Of a stretch of 64,000 bases of DNA, positions 47,402 to 58,100 are shown in pieces. The DNA comes from Coniella vitis (lineage: Eukaryota; Ascomycota; Sordariomycetes; Diaporthales; Schizoparmaceae). The position numbers and the translations under genes are program-made. The DNA lies in contig WUJK01000001.1 in the NCBI GenBank assembly GCA_011317545.1, positions 3,825,001 through 3,889,000 of the forward strand, in the 5' to 3' direction. Positions within the stretch are counted from its first letter, which is position 1; every line of letters begins with the position of its first letter. The notes beneath the pieces were generated by a model. It worked only from the letters and a program-made list of their open reading frames with translations. It ran no database searches and was not told the DNA's origin.

Positions 47402-47520
47402 TTTTGCTTTACTTTACTTGGCTTGGCTTTGCTTTGCTTGGCTTTGCTTTGCTTTGCTTGGCTTTGCTTTGCTTGGCTTGGCTTTGCTTTGCTTTGCTTT
47501 GCTTTGCTTGCTTGTTCTGC
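47402..47520. repeat. GCTTT/GCTTG pentanucleotide minisatellite
   Basis: About 120 bp of 5-bp units alternating between GCTTT and GCTTG in an irregular pattern. Its 15-nt register gives Lys/Ala/Gln/Ser repeat frames on the minus strand and Leu/Ala/Trp/Cys repeat frames on the plus strand, which are not genes. Confidence 0.9.
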
Positions 47521-48457
47521 TTTGCTTGTCCACTTGTTTTGGGAATAGGTTTGTTATGTATTCGGGACGAGGACCCGAAGGACAAACACCAAGACAAAAC
47601 TCTTCAAACAGCAGGATGATGGTGGGGCCATTGTTTGTTCTATTCATCCCTCGTTGGATGCGTATTGGGCAATACGGTACGTTGTTTAGTCCCCCAAGTG
47701 TAAGGTCCTTATTTGCTCTTAGGAATCAGGGATAAGATGGAGAGGAGCCAAAGAAGGTACAAATACCAAGCTCCCTGGATGCATTTATAAAACGCGGGAG
47801 AAGATGGATTATTTCAGGTCTCAACGCTCTTGATTCTCGTTTGTTCTTTGTATCCCCGTCATTGAGAATCGCAACGAATACTGATGGTCATTTGTTCTGA
47901 CAATCGCAAAGCACCTGCTCATACACTCACACATCTCAATTCCTTCTTCTACCCCAAAACACAGCAGCAAACTACCCAAAGTGAAGAGAAAGGAAGAAAG
48001 AAAAAAAAAACACCAAGGCTCTTGTCTTGGCCAGACAAAAGATCATACTGGCTTCATTGGAACGAGATTCAAAACGCAAAAGGCAAAGGATAAGAACACC
48101 TCGGATGAAAATCGAATCTTGACAACGAAAATACAATCGATAGCAACTAACCTCGCGTCCTTCCCCCCCCCCCCCAACCGGGGCTGATTCATCGAGGACA
48201 AAAGACACCAAAACACAACAGCCAATCCCCGCCTCTCCCAATAGGACGGGACCGAAACCACGAAAACAAAGGATCGGAAAGACAACCACAGACAATAATT
48301 ACACACAAGAATCCATATTAAAAAAAAAAAAAAAAAACACACAAAAACAAAGAAAGGCAACCCTTCCAGGGAAACACCCCTCGAGGGCCACACCGTACAA
48401 AGGAAAACCTTCCCTGGGACCCCAACCTAAACCCCAAAACGGAAAAGGGACATTCCA

Positions 48458-48904
48458 ATGTCCTCACCCTCCTCGTCAACCACACTCCCGCTCATTGTCT
48501 GCCTAGCCTGCCCCCTGACTATCCTCACCATTGTCTTTCTTCTCTACCGCTACTACTGGTCCGACTGGATGGGTCGCGCTTCGGCAGCGGCAGCAACAGC
48601 AGGAACAGCACCCGGAACAGGGACAGCGAATCGGTCACGTACGAGACATCCTTCTTGTACTCACACCAATCAAGGGAAAAAGAACAATGGCCACGACATT
48701 GTAGACGGCAATGGCAATAATCATCATCAGAAAATTCGGAACCACCACAGGTGCAATAACGAACATCATCATTATCATCCCAATCCTTTGCATTTCAACA
48801 ACTATCACTGGTGCGGTGAGGACGTGGAAGCAAGCGCAGATGTAGCCGTTGAGGCTGCTGCTAGATGCGGTTGTGCCACATGTGTTGGGCTTCCTGAAGC
48901 ATAA
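48458..48904 (+). CDS. doubtful 148-residue membrane-type ORF
   Basis: The frame starts with one good hydrophobic span (residues about 10-32, PLIVCLACPLTILTIVFLLY), followed by an Ala/Gly/Thr-rich part, then a His/Asn-rich part (residues about 85-115) and a Cys-containing end (RCGCATCVGLPEA). This order looks like a small membrane protein, but the codons are low in complexity and there is no homologue I recognise. The opposite strand also has a hydrophobic open frame here. I see no clear promoter; the preceding 400 bp are homopolymer-rich. It could be non-coding. Confidence 0.3.
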   Translation: MSSPSSSTTLPLIVCLACPLTILTIVFLLYRYYWSDWMGRASAAAATAGTAPGTGTANRSRTRHPSCTHTNQGKKNNGHDIVDGNGNNHHQKIRNHHRCNNEHHHYHPNPLHFNNYHWCGEDVEASADVAVEAAARCGCATCVGLPEA

Positions 48905-49765
48905 GAGTATCTTAGGAACAACCAATCAAATCAAAGTAGCCTGAATTTCATGGGGTCAACCCAAGAGTTCAGCCGGCGGAGAGTTATATTTGGAGCTCGC
49001 GGGATTTACTTGAAATGGTGGTTGTTGATATCTTAATGGCCATTAACTGCAAATCGCAGAGTCAGATACCCGAATGTGAACAAAAGCTTCTCTGCTTCCG
49101 TACAAGAGACCGACAGTGTGAGGGATACAAGCCTCAAGGATAGATATTTCTCAACACAAAAGTATCTTCTATTTGTTTTGGTATCATGATGAAAAGGATG
49201 GTCCCAAGCCAAGCAATAAATCAAGACAAAACTAACCAATATAAAGAAGAAAAAAACCTATCTAAAACAAACACTAGTCATCCTATAAGTTTGGTCTCAA
49301 TTCCACGATCTTTGACCCTAAATAAATAGAGATGATGGGGATATAACGTGGGCCCCACCAACATAGCATGATAACCCGAATGGTGCAGGTTTCATTAAAG
49401 GGGAAAAGAGCCATCAAGTAATATACATACAGACAAGAGGCAAGGCCTCATACATCTTTCTGGTTGACCCTCTGTCAATGTAGAAATAAGTCTAAGCAAG
49501 GAATCTTGTAGAACCGAAAGTCCCTATATCCTTCAACACTCTTTATGGGTACCAAAATCCAGCCCCCCCAAGCAATCCATTGTACCCTCTAGTTCCCTCT
49601 GTTCTCTGTTCTCGTGTCGTCGTCATGTGTGGCATATGCATATAGCCTGGGTGGAAAGAAAAATCCTTGCTCTTGTCGCAAGGTGAGTGAATTGCAGCCG
49701 CAGCCTCGAGCCCGTACGGAATATCGGACATGTGATGACTCGGGGGCCGTATAGCGACATCCTTG

Positions 49766-52108
49766 TTATAATACTTCCTCTCCCTCGTCCGCCTCGAGGA
49801 ACCTCAGGCCTTCCTCAACTGCAATTCCACCTTTTACCCATTCTACTTCTGCAACCTTCTGCAGCGGCCATCGACGACTCGCCCGCTTTAGGAGGGCTTC
49901 AGTGACTTGCATTGCACCGAGCATGCCGACACTCTCAAACTTCTTGGCGTCGCCTTCGTGGTCGCCATCCTCGCCAGCGTACTTGATCCACTGCCACTCA
50001 ACACGGGCAATTCGGTGACTCGTTCGGCTTCGCATGCGGAGGGCATCGCTGATTCCCGGAGGAGGGTCAAAGGGTAGTCTGTTCTCAAGCAGTGCATAAA
50101 GGAGCACACCGACTGACCACGCATCGGTAGCGAAGCCGCTATACTCCATGCCCATGATCAGCTCCGGGGCAGCATAGTCTTCACTGCCGCAGCGGGTCGT
50201 CAGTTTTTCGTCGTCGGCAACTCGTCGAGACAGACCCAAATCTGTCAAGGTGGTGACACTGTAAGGATACGTTTGCCAGTCGATGCTGCGATCCGTGAGT
50301 TCTTGAGGAGTAAGGTTGACAAGAACGTTTTCCAGTTTGATATCTCGATGAACAATGTGGCACTCATGAAGGTATTGCACTGCGCCAACGAGCTCGGCAA
50401 AAATTCTCCGGATTAGAGGTGGTGTCAAAAGATCGGCGTGAGCGGTAGCAACGTCAAAGAGGTCGCCGCCAGGACAGTAGCTGAGAACCAATATGGCGCG
50501 CGTGGGCTCGATGCTCCATGCCTTCAGATCCACCAGAGATGGGTGATGTATGCTCTGCATAATCTCCAGCTCCCGCTTGAGGCTCATTTCAACTCGCTCT
50601 TCCGAAGCGCCACCTTTTGGGCCGTGTTCGCATACCTTGACGGCAACGAGCGCCTTGCGGTCGAGACTCGATGTTGAGCTGGAGGTGAGAAGCCCGCTAT
50701 CGACCGCGCTGTGCTCCGCTTCAATCTCGTCTTCGGATGCGGATACATGGCTGGTCGCAAGTACTACGCGGCTGAACGTTCCCTGCCCGAGTGACTTGAC
50801 AGCCCTCCATCTTCGCAGTTTGCCGTCTTTGCGACCCCGTGCATCAAAGTATTCGTGGTTTGGTTTGAGCTTGACCAGGGAGCTGGTAGAGTCACCGGCC
50901 GTCACCGAAGACTCGCTTGGGGGGGGACTGGGAGGCTTCTCAACCGGTGTCAAGCCTCGAGATTCCGACAGGTGAGGTTCTCGACGTAACGAAGGTTGAT
51001 GTTTGTGACCGGGTCGGGGTCCAGACACTGTGCTCATACGTTTTGGAAAATTAGGGTGATCGGGTCGGTACTCGCTAATACTTCTATTGCGAGTATGTAT
51101 TTTGGATTTTGCGCCGTCCTCGTCGATCTTGTCGTTGTGGTGGGTAGTGGTTGTGTTGTTACTGTCTGCAGGCGTGCCATTCGAAGTAATTAGACTTCTT
51201 CGTTTTGACTGGTTGGCGACTACTGATGAAATTGATTCACCATTGCTTGTAACCAGAACCGACTCGGACATGATGGTAGGCAATTGAGGAACAGCATCCC
51301 TCGAGGGCGGGCGGCCTTGAAGCCGCTTCCAGGGCCCCGGCGAATCGCTAGATAGTAATGGTGACGGCAGAGGAGTTACGTCGCCCATGGCTGTAATGAT
51401 TGGGCTCGGAACGCGAGAACTGGCGGCAGAGCCAAGACCGCGATTCAAGGCCGCGGACTTGACGCTCGGTGTTCGGGATATGGGCTTGAGACTTGGTGCG
51501 GATGTCTTGCGGCCTAGCGACAAAGGGGCAGGTCTGCGCGAGTCTAACAGACCCTCCGAGTCTGGAGCGGAATGCAAGCCGCGTGTCAGGGAAGGAGGAC
51601 TCAGTGTCGAAGCGTGGGTGGATCGAGACTCGATAGCGGCCTGGGACGGATCTCTTGTCGCAGTAGACGAAGGCTTGTCGGCTAAATGATCCTCATAGCC
51701 AGAGTCGACTCGCTGAGGAACGGGATCCGCGACTGGTAAATTGACGGATGGGGGAGCGGCAGTGGCAGGGGAAGTCGTGGGCGTGTGGGCGTCGGTATAT
51801 CTTTGGGAAGAGGACAACACACGAGTAGTGTAGGAAGCGGGCAGGGAGTCGGCGTGGGGACTGGCCAAGGAGTTCATGGTGGTGTTGCGGCTGTTTCGAA
51901 GATTGCAAGGCTGGCGCGTGTGTGTCGCAGAGCGACCCTTGGGGATGGCGTCGGTAGCAGTGCCGGCATGCATGCAACTCTGCACAGAACCTGCGGCGCC
52001 GATGTTTGGAGGTTGCAGGGATGTGGACTCGGGATGTCGAGAGGACATGATCTGGGGGGTCGAAAGCCGACGAGGTTGAGGGAGGCAGAGTGGGTTTTGC
52101 TGCTGCAT
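49766..52108 (-). CDS. Ser/Thr protein kinase with long disordered N-terminus
   Basis: The last 350 or so of 780 residues are a protein kinase domain: glycine loop GQGTFSRV, VAVKVCEH (catalytic Lys) after a 30-residue Ser/Glu-rich insert, HRDIKLENVLVN (catalytic loop), TDLGLSRRV in place of DFG, CGSEDYAAPE and DAWSVGVLLYALLENRLPFDPP. All catalytic residues except the Phe of DFG are in place, so it should be active. The domain resembles fungal kinases of the Prr1/Npr1-like nutrient and pheromone group; that placement is tentative. The N-terminal 430 residues are Ser/Pro/Thr-rich, with likely phosphorylation sites and a conserved-looking GDVTPLPSPLLSSDSPGPW segment. The same frame is open to an ATG at 52378, but the added 90 residues look non-coding. 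Met at 52108 (MQQQNPL) is my choice; 52048 (MSSRHPES) is another option. No intron is needed. Confidence 0.85.
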   Translation of the reverse strand: MQQQNPLCLPQPRRLSTPQIMSSRHPESTSLQPPNIGAAGSVQSCMHAGTATDAIPKGRSATHTRQPCNLRNSRNTTMNSLASPHADSLPASYTTRVLSSSQRYTDAHTPTTSPATAAPPSVNLPVADPVPQRVDSGYEDHLADKPSSTATRDPSQAAIESRSTHASTLSPPSLTRGLHSAPDSEGLLDSRRPAPLSLGRKTSAPSLKPISRTPSVKSAALNRGLGSAASSRVPSPIITAMGDVTPLPSPLLSSDSPGPWKRLQGRPPSRDAVPQLPTIMSESVLVTSNGESISSVVANQSKRRSLITSNGTPADSNNTTTTHHNDKIDEDGAKSKIHTRNRSISEYRPDHPNFPKRMSTVSGPRPGHKHQPSLRREPHLSESRGLTPVEKPPSPPPSESSVTAGDSTSSLVKLKPNHEYFDARGRKDGKLRRWRAVKSLGQGTFSRVVLATSHVSASEDEIEAEHSAVDSGLLTSSSTSSLDRKALVAVKVCEHGPKGGASEERVEMSLKRELEIMQSIHHPSLVDLKAWSIEPTRAILVLSYCPGGDLFDVATAHADLLTPPLIRRIFAELVGAVQYLHECHIVHRDIKLENVLVNLTPQELTDRSIDWQTYPYSVTTLTDLGLSRRVADDEKLTTRCGSEDYAAPELIMGMEYSGFATDAWSVGVLLYALLENRLPFDPPPGISDALRMRSRTSHRIARVEWQWIKYAGEDGDHEGDAKKFESVGMLGAMQVTEALLKRASRRWPLQKVAEVEWVKGGIAVEEGLRFLEADEGEEVL

Positions 52109-55100
52109 GGAGGCGTCTGTGTCGTCAGAGAAGCGAACGATAACAACCAAGCATTTGCAAGAAATCTTGTCGTCAGAGCCTCTCTCTGTTTGGGCCTGGC
52201 AGAGCAACAAAGTCTCCAGCCAGGCGCAGTCCAAGCCCGGCCCATGTGGCCCCAGCGATTGGCGGGCAGGTGGGCTGGCGTTGGCGGAGCGCGCGTCATG
52301 CTCAATGCAGCCAGTGCTATGCTGCCATTGCTGCTGATGAAGGAGCGGGGAGGGGGGTAGTATGGCATTATCAAACACGTACAGTATTGTGGTAGTGGTG
52401 ATGGTGGATGGTGTGTGTTAGTGGCTTGCGGCAGTGGCAAGCTGCTGGAGAAGGCGCTAGACCGGCGAGTTGCAGGCCTGCAAGGCCCTGTGCGTCAGCC
52501 CTGTGCAGCGCTGCTAAGCGAGGGCGAAAGCGAGTGCGCTGGGGAACGAGTTCGAGATTCCTAGCAGAGACACCAAAATGTGGAAACCGATAAGGGAAGC
52601 GGCAGAAAATCTTCGGATGCCGGGCGTGGGCTCTGATTCAGACAAGCGGCTGGTCGGGCTTTTGGTATCCAAGTGCGCGAGGGCCCACTCAGCGATGTGT
52701 CATTGCATTCTGTGCTGGACAAAGGAACGGGGTTTTCGCTTCGATAGTTCAGGTGGTAGGAGCAGGAGACTGACTTGCAAACGAGGATAATGATAGGGCG
52801 AGCGCGTGGCGGTGGTTGCGACACGGGTGGTGTCTGCGGGTGTCGAGGATGGAGGAAGAGAAGGAGAGGAGGGAGAGAAGGAAGAAGAGAATGTCGAGGT
52901 GATGACGAAGAGAGGGTCCAGAGGTCCCAGTGACTGTGGGCTGTCCGCAAGTAACGTTTCGGCTCTCTGCAACAAGAAAAAGCACGTAGCAGCAGCACCA
53001 GCAGGAGTACATAGTACACATTCGGACGCTGGGTACTATGTACTATGTAGTCCAATGTCCAATCTTCCACTGGCAAGTGCTATGTTTAGCGCTGTTGTGC
53101 ATACTTAGTACTTACATAGCAGGCATAACTGACAAGGGAGACAGCAGCCCGGGCGGGGGTCCCGACACGAATGGCATGCAGTGGCTTCAGCCCCTGGCCC
53201 TTGTCTAGCCGTCTGGCCTTGACTGCCTGGCTGTCAACGAGGCCAGTACGTACAGAGTACCGTGTATTTTAGTGGAGCGCACCACTTTTCTGCCGTCTCC
53301 AGCACCTTCCACTTTGCTTTCTGCCCTGCCCTGTTATCGAACCAAGATTGAACATCTCTGCTGCGACAGCATATTTTGCTTATCTCTCCAGCATGCTTCA
53401 TTTGGCCTCTGCCAGCTTTGATTGCCATGTTGTGTCGTTGCGCCATCTTCTATGTCTTTATCTTGCCGTCTCATTTGCTCGCCCCTCTTCCCCACGCGCG
53501 CTATGCCAACTTCAAATCTCTTGGCATCCGGATGCTTTGCGGAATGCTGCTGCTGCGCTGCCGACTGAAATTGCAGCAATGTCAACAATCTCCAGAAAAC
53601 CAGCTGCCAAAAGAGTCTAGGCCGCGTGCCTGACAGGCCAGCCCAGTCACGCTTCGTGTCCCATCGTGTCCTGCAGTGGCGTCAGATCCCACCGACGGGA
53701 CAGTAGCCTGACTCTGACCTCTTTCCACGAGCGAGCGGTTCAGCACATGACATGGTTGTGCCGCGCTGCCCCCCCTCTCCCCCCACTCTCCTTCGACAGC
53801 TGGGGCGCGGCGGTTGAGTCTGACCCTTTTTGCTTCGAGCCCAAGATCCCAAGTACATGTTATTCTTCAACTACGCCTTGTGCTACTATGTAAACGCCAT
53901 CCAAGGTGCTAGCAATCGCACACGGCAGCCTGCCTGGCAGACGAAGGATGGAAGCGCAAGGAGACGCCAGACAGACATTCCCTGAGCTGTCATGGTCGCG
54001 ATTATACTTTGTAATCTCGTCGCCTATAATCCTCCGTCCTGTGGGCTGATTGTGTGCGCAAATCTGCCCCATGCGAGATGGCACATGGCAGTCAAGGGTA
54101 TGGTGGGTGACTGCTGCCGCAGTGGGTCCAGCGTGACAGCCTTGGTGTTATCCGCGGTTCAAAGAGCGAGCCATGGTCAGGTCTATCTGCTAATTTCAAG
54201 TCGTCACATAGTATGTAGTACACACGCACAAAACGTCGCACAACTTCAAGGGCGAGGGCAGAGGACAAGGGGCAACGCCTTTCGGACATGAGCGCTTTTT
54301 CACGCAACAAAATTTGGCTTCGAAATTAGCAGAAAACAAGTGTCCTTTCTCTCGATCCAAACACTCAACTGCGCTAACCGCAGCCCGTTCCGAACCTGAT
54401 AATCAATTCTCTTTCCGGCGTGTTGCAATTACCGTCCCGTCGGCACTATTATTACGTTGAGACACTGTCAGAGTGCTATTCAGAAAACAAACCAGCTAAG
54501 CTGCAGGGTGCCCGGTGTGTTGGTGTGCTCACCCGTGCAAACCAGTAAAGGGCGCATGTCCTATGATAGCGCATCCTCATTGGCTCATTCTGCCATTTGG
54601 TTGATTCGCCAACGCCTCGAGGATTTGGCTTGACATTCCACTGCCGAATAGTTGATGACGTTTGGCTAACGAGGCCATAAGATTAAGGTTTCGTGGCACA
54701 ATGCCCATCTTTCTCCTTGTGGCAACAAACCCCGTGCCAACCGGCTCGAGGCAAAGCGGACAGTATGCACGATTGGAGAGGCTCCCGCGCTGCCTCGCAC
54801 TTATGACGCCACTAGAACGTTCTACCTTTATTCTGACGGGCACATAGTTCACAAGCAGGACGGGTCAGTAGTCTCAGTTGTCGCTATGGCATTTGATCAT
54901 TTGGTCCTAGGATGTTTCGCAGGGGGTTGAATCAACTAGAAAGGCATCGCCGCGATTGTAGCTCAGGAAAAAAACGTCCAAGCAGGTCGATCCATATTTC
55001 CATAGCAATCTCAATGTGCCAAGCGCCGCCCCATGCCTCAAATGGGATCCGCTTTGGTGCCCAGATCCAAAGACGGTGGCTTGTTATCTGGATCAAGCTT

Positions 55101-58100
55101 AATGAATGCATTGGAGCTCCTTTACTCCTTTACTATGTATATTATGCCAAGCTCTTGTTAGCTTGTGCCACCCCGTCAAGCCACTTAACACCCATGCAAT
55201 CATGCGGCGCGCGGGGGCGCCACATCTGTGCCACGCCTATACATAGTATATTGTGTCCAGGACGGCTGTGCGTAAATAAGGAGGCCATGGTTCTTTGAAC
55301 TAGAAGGTCCGAGAAGGTTGCGTGACATCCAGGGTACAATGTAAAACTTGTATGGGGTTCGTGTATTGTTTCTGATGATGGTGGCTTAAGGCCAATAGGG
55401 GCTCTGGTAATGGTATGCCCCAGCAGAGATCAGGTAGGGAGCGAGCTGTCGATTACGATGAATAAAAATAAATAAAAAAAAACCTGTATGAACTCGATTG
55501 TTTGTTCTCAATGCCTCCTCACATCTGCGGTTTGCAAACATCAGCAGTATCAAAGGAAGGTTTTAGCCAAGAATATATGTAATGCGAGAGTCGCTATTGC
55601 AACGGTAGTGATTGCCCAGGCCCCCATTTTGTCTCCAGATGCGGCTCATCTCTTCCAGGCTGTTTTTCATGATTGACCATGACTACTTTCTAATCTTCGG
55701 CAGGGGACAGTGCCTGTGTGAGAATGCAGAATTCCGTCTGGTACTGTATTTCCATGTGAAGCCACAACGTCCTTACATAATCTCTTAAGAGCCACCCTCT
55801 CATTCAATTCATTTCTACGCAAAACAAATCATATCAAAGATAAAAAGATCAGTAGATTAGAGCAAGGACGCCTATGTTTATACTTCCAAGCTTGGTTGGT
55901 CAACTACTATTATGCTTTTGTTTTACTTCAGATTGTGACCGTCAGAGCGCAGAATAACGCTCGTTTCAAGAATTCAAGCTAGCAAGAGGTTATTTTATTT
56001 TATTTTACTTTCCGATATGTCCAAGGCCGTTTCGCACAGGCATAATTTGTTGGATAAGCTTGCGATCGTCCCTGGATTCAATGACTAACCCCATCCTGTA
56101 GTCATTAGCATAAGGTAGATTGTATAGTTACACCTGGTGTCTGAAATTAAATTTACTGTATATGTATACTTCGGTTGCAATAGCTCCTCCAGAAGGCTCC
56201 ATCGGAGATAACCATGTGTTCGTGGCCATTGCTATTTGACGGAAACTGTGTAGAAAGAGCGAGTTATACAAATCAACCAGGTCTTGAAGTAGGTTTACCA
56301 GTGAAAGAAATCACCATGAAGCCTATGTATGCCCACGTATGCTCCACGAACCAGATAAGAGTACAAAAGAATAAAATCAAGAGGTACTGCAATTCCAGGA
56401 TCATTGTAGAGCCTGCTTCTTGTAGGGAACAGAAAGTCCATCCAGTATCGCTTTCGTCGACGTATACATGTTATATGCACAATAGATGACTTGATCGAAC
56501 CAGGAAACCATATATTTTATTGAAGTTGCTAGGTTGCGATTGCTTTCTTCATCTCTTGACCTGATTTCCTTGATCTACTCGTTTCAAATTCCCGTTGAAT
56601 CGTAACTTATGGATGCAGAATTTGATTGGATATTCTTATTATCCGCACACAAGAAAGACCCATCAATCATATCGTACAGCTCCCTCCGGCCTCTCCAAGA
56701 GCTGGCTACAGTCTATTCGCGCTCACCCTCCCCCAATCAAGCCTCTGTGTATAGATTCTCTCAGAGTGTGAATAGTTATTTGCTAAGCCAGTGCGCCAAT
56801 TCCTGACAACCGGGGACTTTTCCAAGCTATTCTGAGACGCAGCAAGACTTTACAGGTCTATGATATCAAACGCTGGTTAGGGGTGGTAATTGAATATGGG
56901 TAGTTTTAGGAAACAAGACACATCAAGACATGAGGCAAAACCTTAAGGCCTTCCCGTGTATCTTATGAAAATATTTTTAGAACAAGATCTGGAAAACAGC
57001 CTTGGTAACACTGTAGACTTGAGTATCTTGATAGATATACTACTATAGATGCAGAATCCATGAAGCTTATTTGGCCTGGTATTACTATCGTGTAATGAAC
57101 TTCATAATAGCAAGCGCGATGAAAAAATCCCCAGCCCCGTTACCATGAATAAGATCGCATAGGCAGCACACTATTGATACGATTTTCCTCAGAAGGACAA
57201 TTAGATACCAGAAATAGATAGTGAGAGTGAGAGAAAACATCCAAATATCATGCTTCTATATCACACAAAGTAATCAGTGACCATATCTAGGAAATAGGAG
57301 GGCTCATAGCTGCCACTCCATGGGCGAGCCTCCAACACACCTTGCACAACGATAACAGGGAAAAGCATTTTCCAAACTAAAGACCCTGTCTCGTCCAACT
57401 GTCGTTTTCGTTTCTCGATTGTGGCAAAATATTCAATGGAGTCATGCTACCTGGAATTGCTTCCCATCGAAAGACTAGTAGCGTGATTGTATCTACAGAA
57501 TGTACGCACGGTTTCCATTCTTTCCTTTTGCTCGGTGCTTTTTCGCCCAATCAGAGCTGTCCGTTCAGAAGAACTCTACCAAAAAGAAACTACAGAAAAC
57601 TGAGGAGAGAATTGGTCCCACTAGTGACACATATATATATAGAGAGATTGAGCATGCTGAATAGTAAGACTGCTTGGGCATCCAGATATAGTAATAATTC
57701 CCACCAACTGGTAGTACTTGGCATTCTCCAGCATCACAGGTTCCCTTCCCCCCAAATGTACACCTTACATTATATATAATGATGAAACCTGAGGTTTTCT
57801 TCTTGAAACATTCGACACTTTAAGTAATACCTTGCTCCACATAAGACGCATTGGGCCTTGTTTCGAGCTACAGTGTCCCATGAAAGAGAGCCTTTCCTCT
57901 CCAAATAAGTAGTAGGTAGTTTTAGTTTTGATCATGAGGTTGGCACCGTGCAGAACACATAAAGTCATCTAAGCAATGATCCTTTGGACCGAGAGCTTCA
58001 CTACAGTATCTACCACAACACCGTCAATCTCTTTGTTACCCGTCATGGTATAAGAAAACGGAGACCTTCCATACCTGGCAAAAAGGCATCAAGACCTTGA

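Larger units (their letters stand above)
46785..49765. other. 3 kb spacer with minisatellite and homopolymers
   Basis: It holds the HSP90 3' region, the GCTTT/GCTTG minisatellite, a run of about 14 C near 48160, an A run of about 17 near 48320, and one doubtful ORF (48458). No exact TACATAGTA copy was seen here. The last part contains the 3' side of the kinase gene. Confidence 0.55.

Noticed and set aside
47414..47647. Lys/Ala/Gln/Ser repeat protein on the minus strand
   Set aside because: It is only the translation of the pentanucleotide minisatellite.
52109..52378. 90-residue N-terminal extension of the kinase
   Set aside because: The added residues resemble translated leader; the Ser/Pro-rich protein character begins after the Met at 52108. 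It remains possible.
54577..54852. 91-codon minus-strand frame with CPLC
   Set aside because: A single Cys pair is not a domain, and nothing around it supports a gene.
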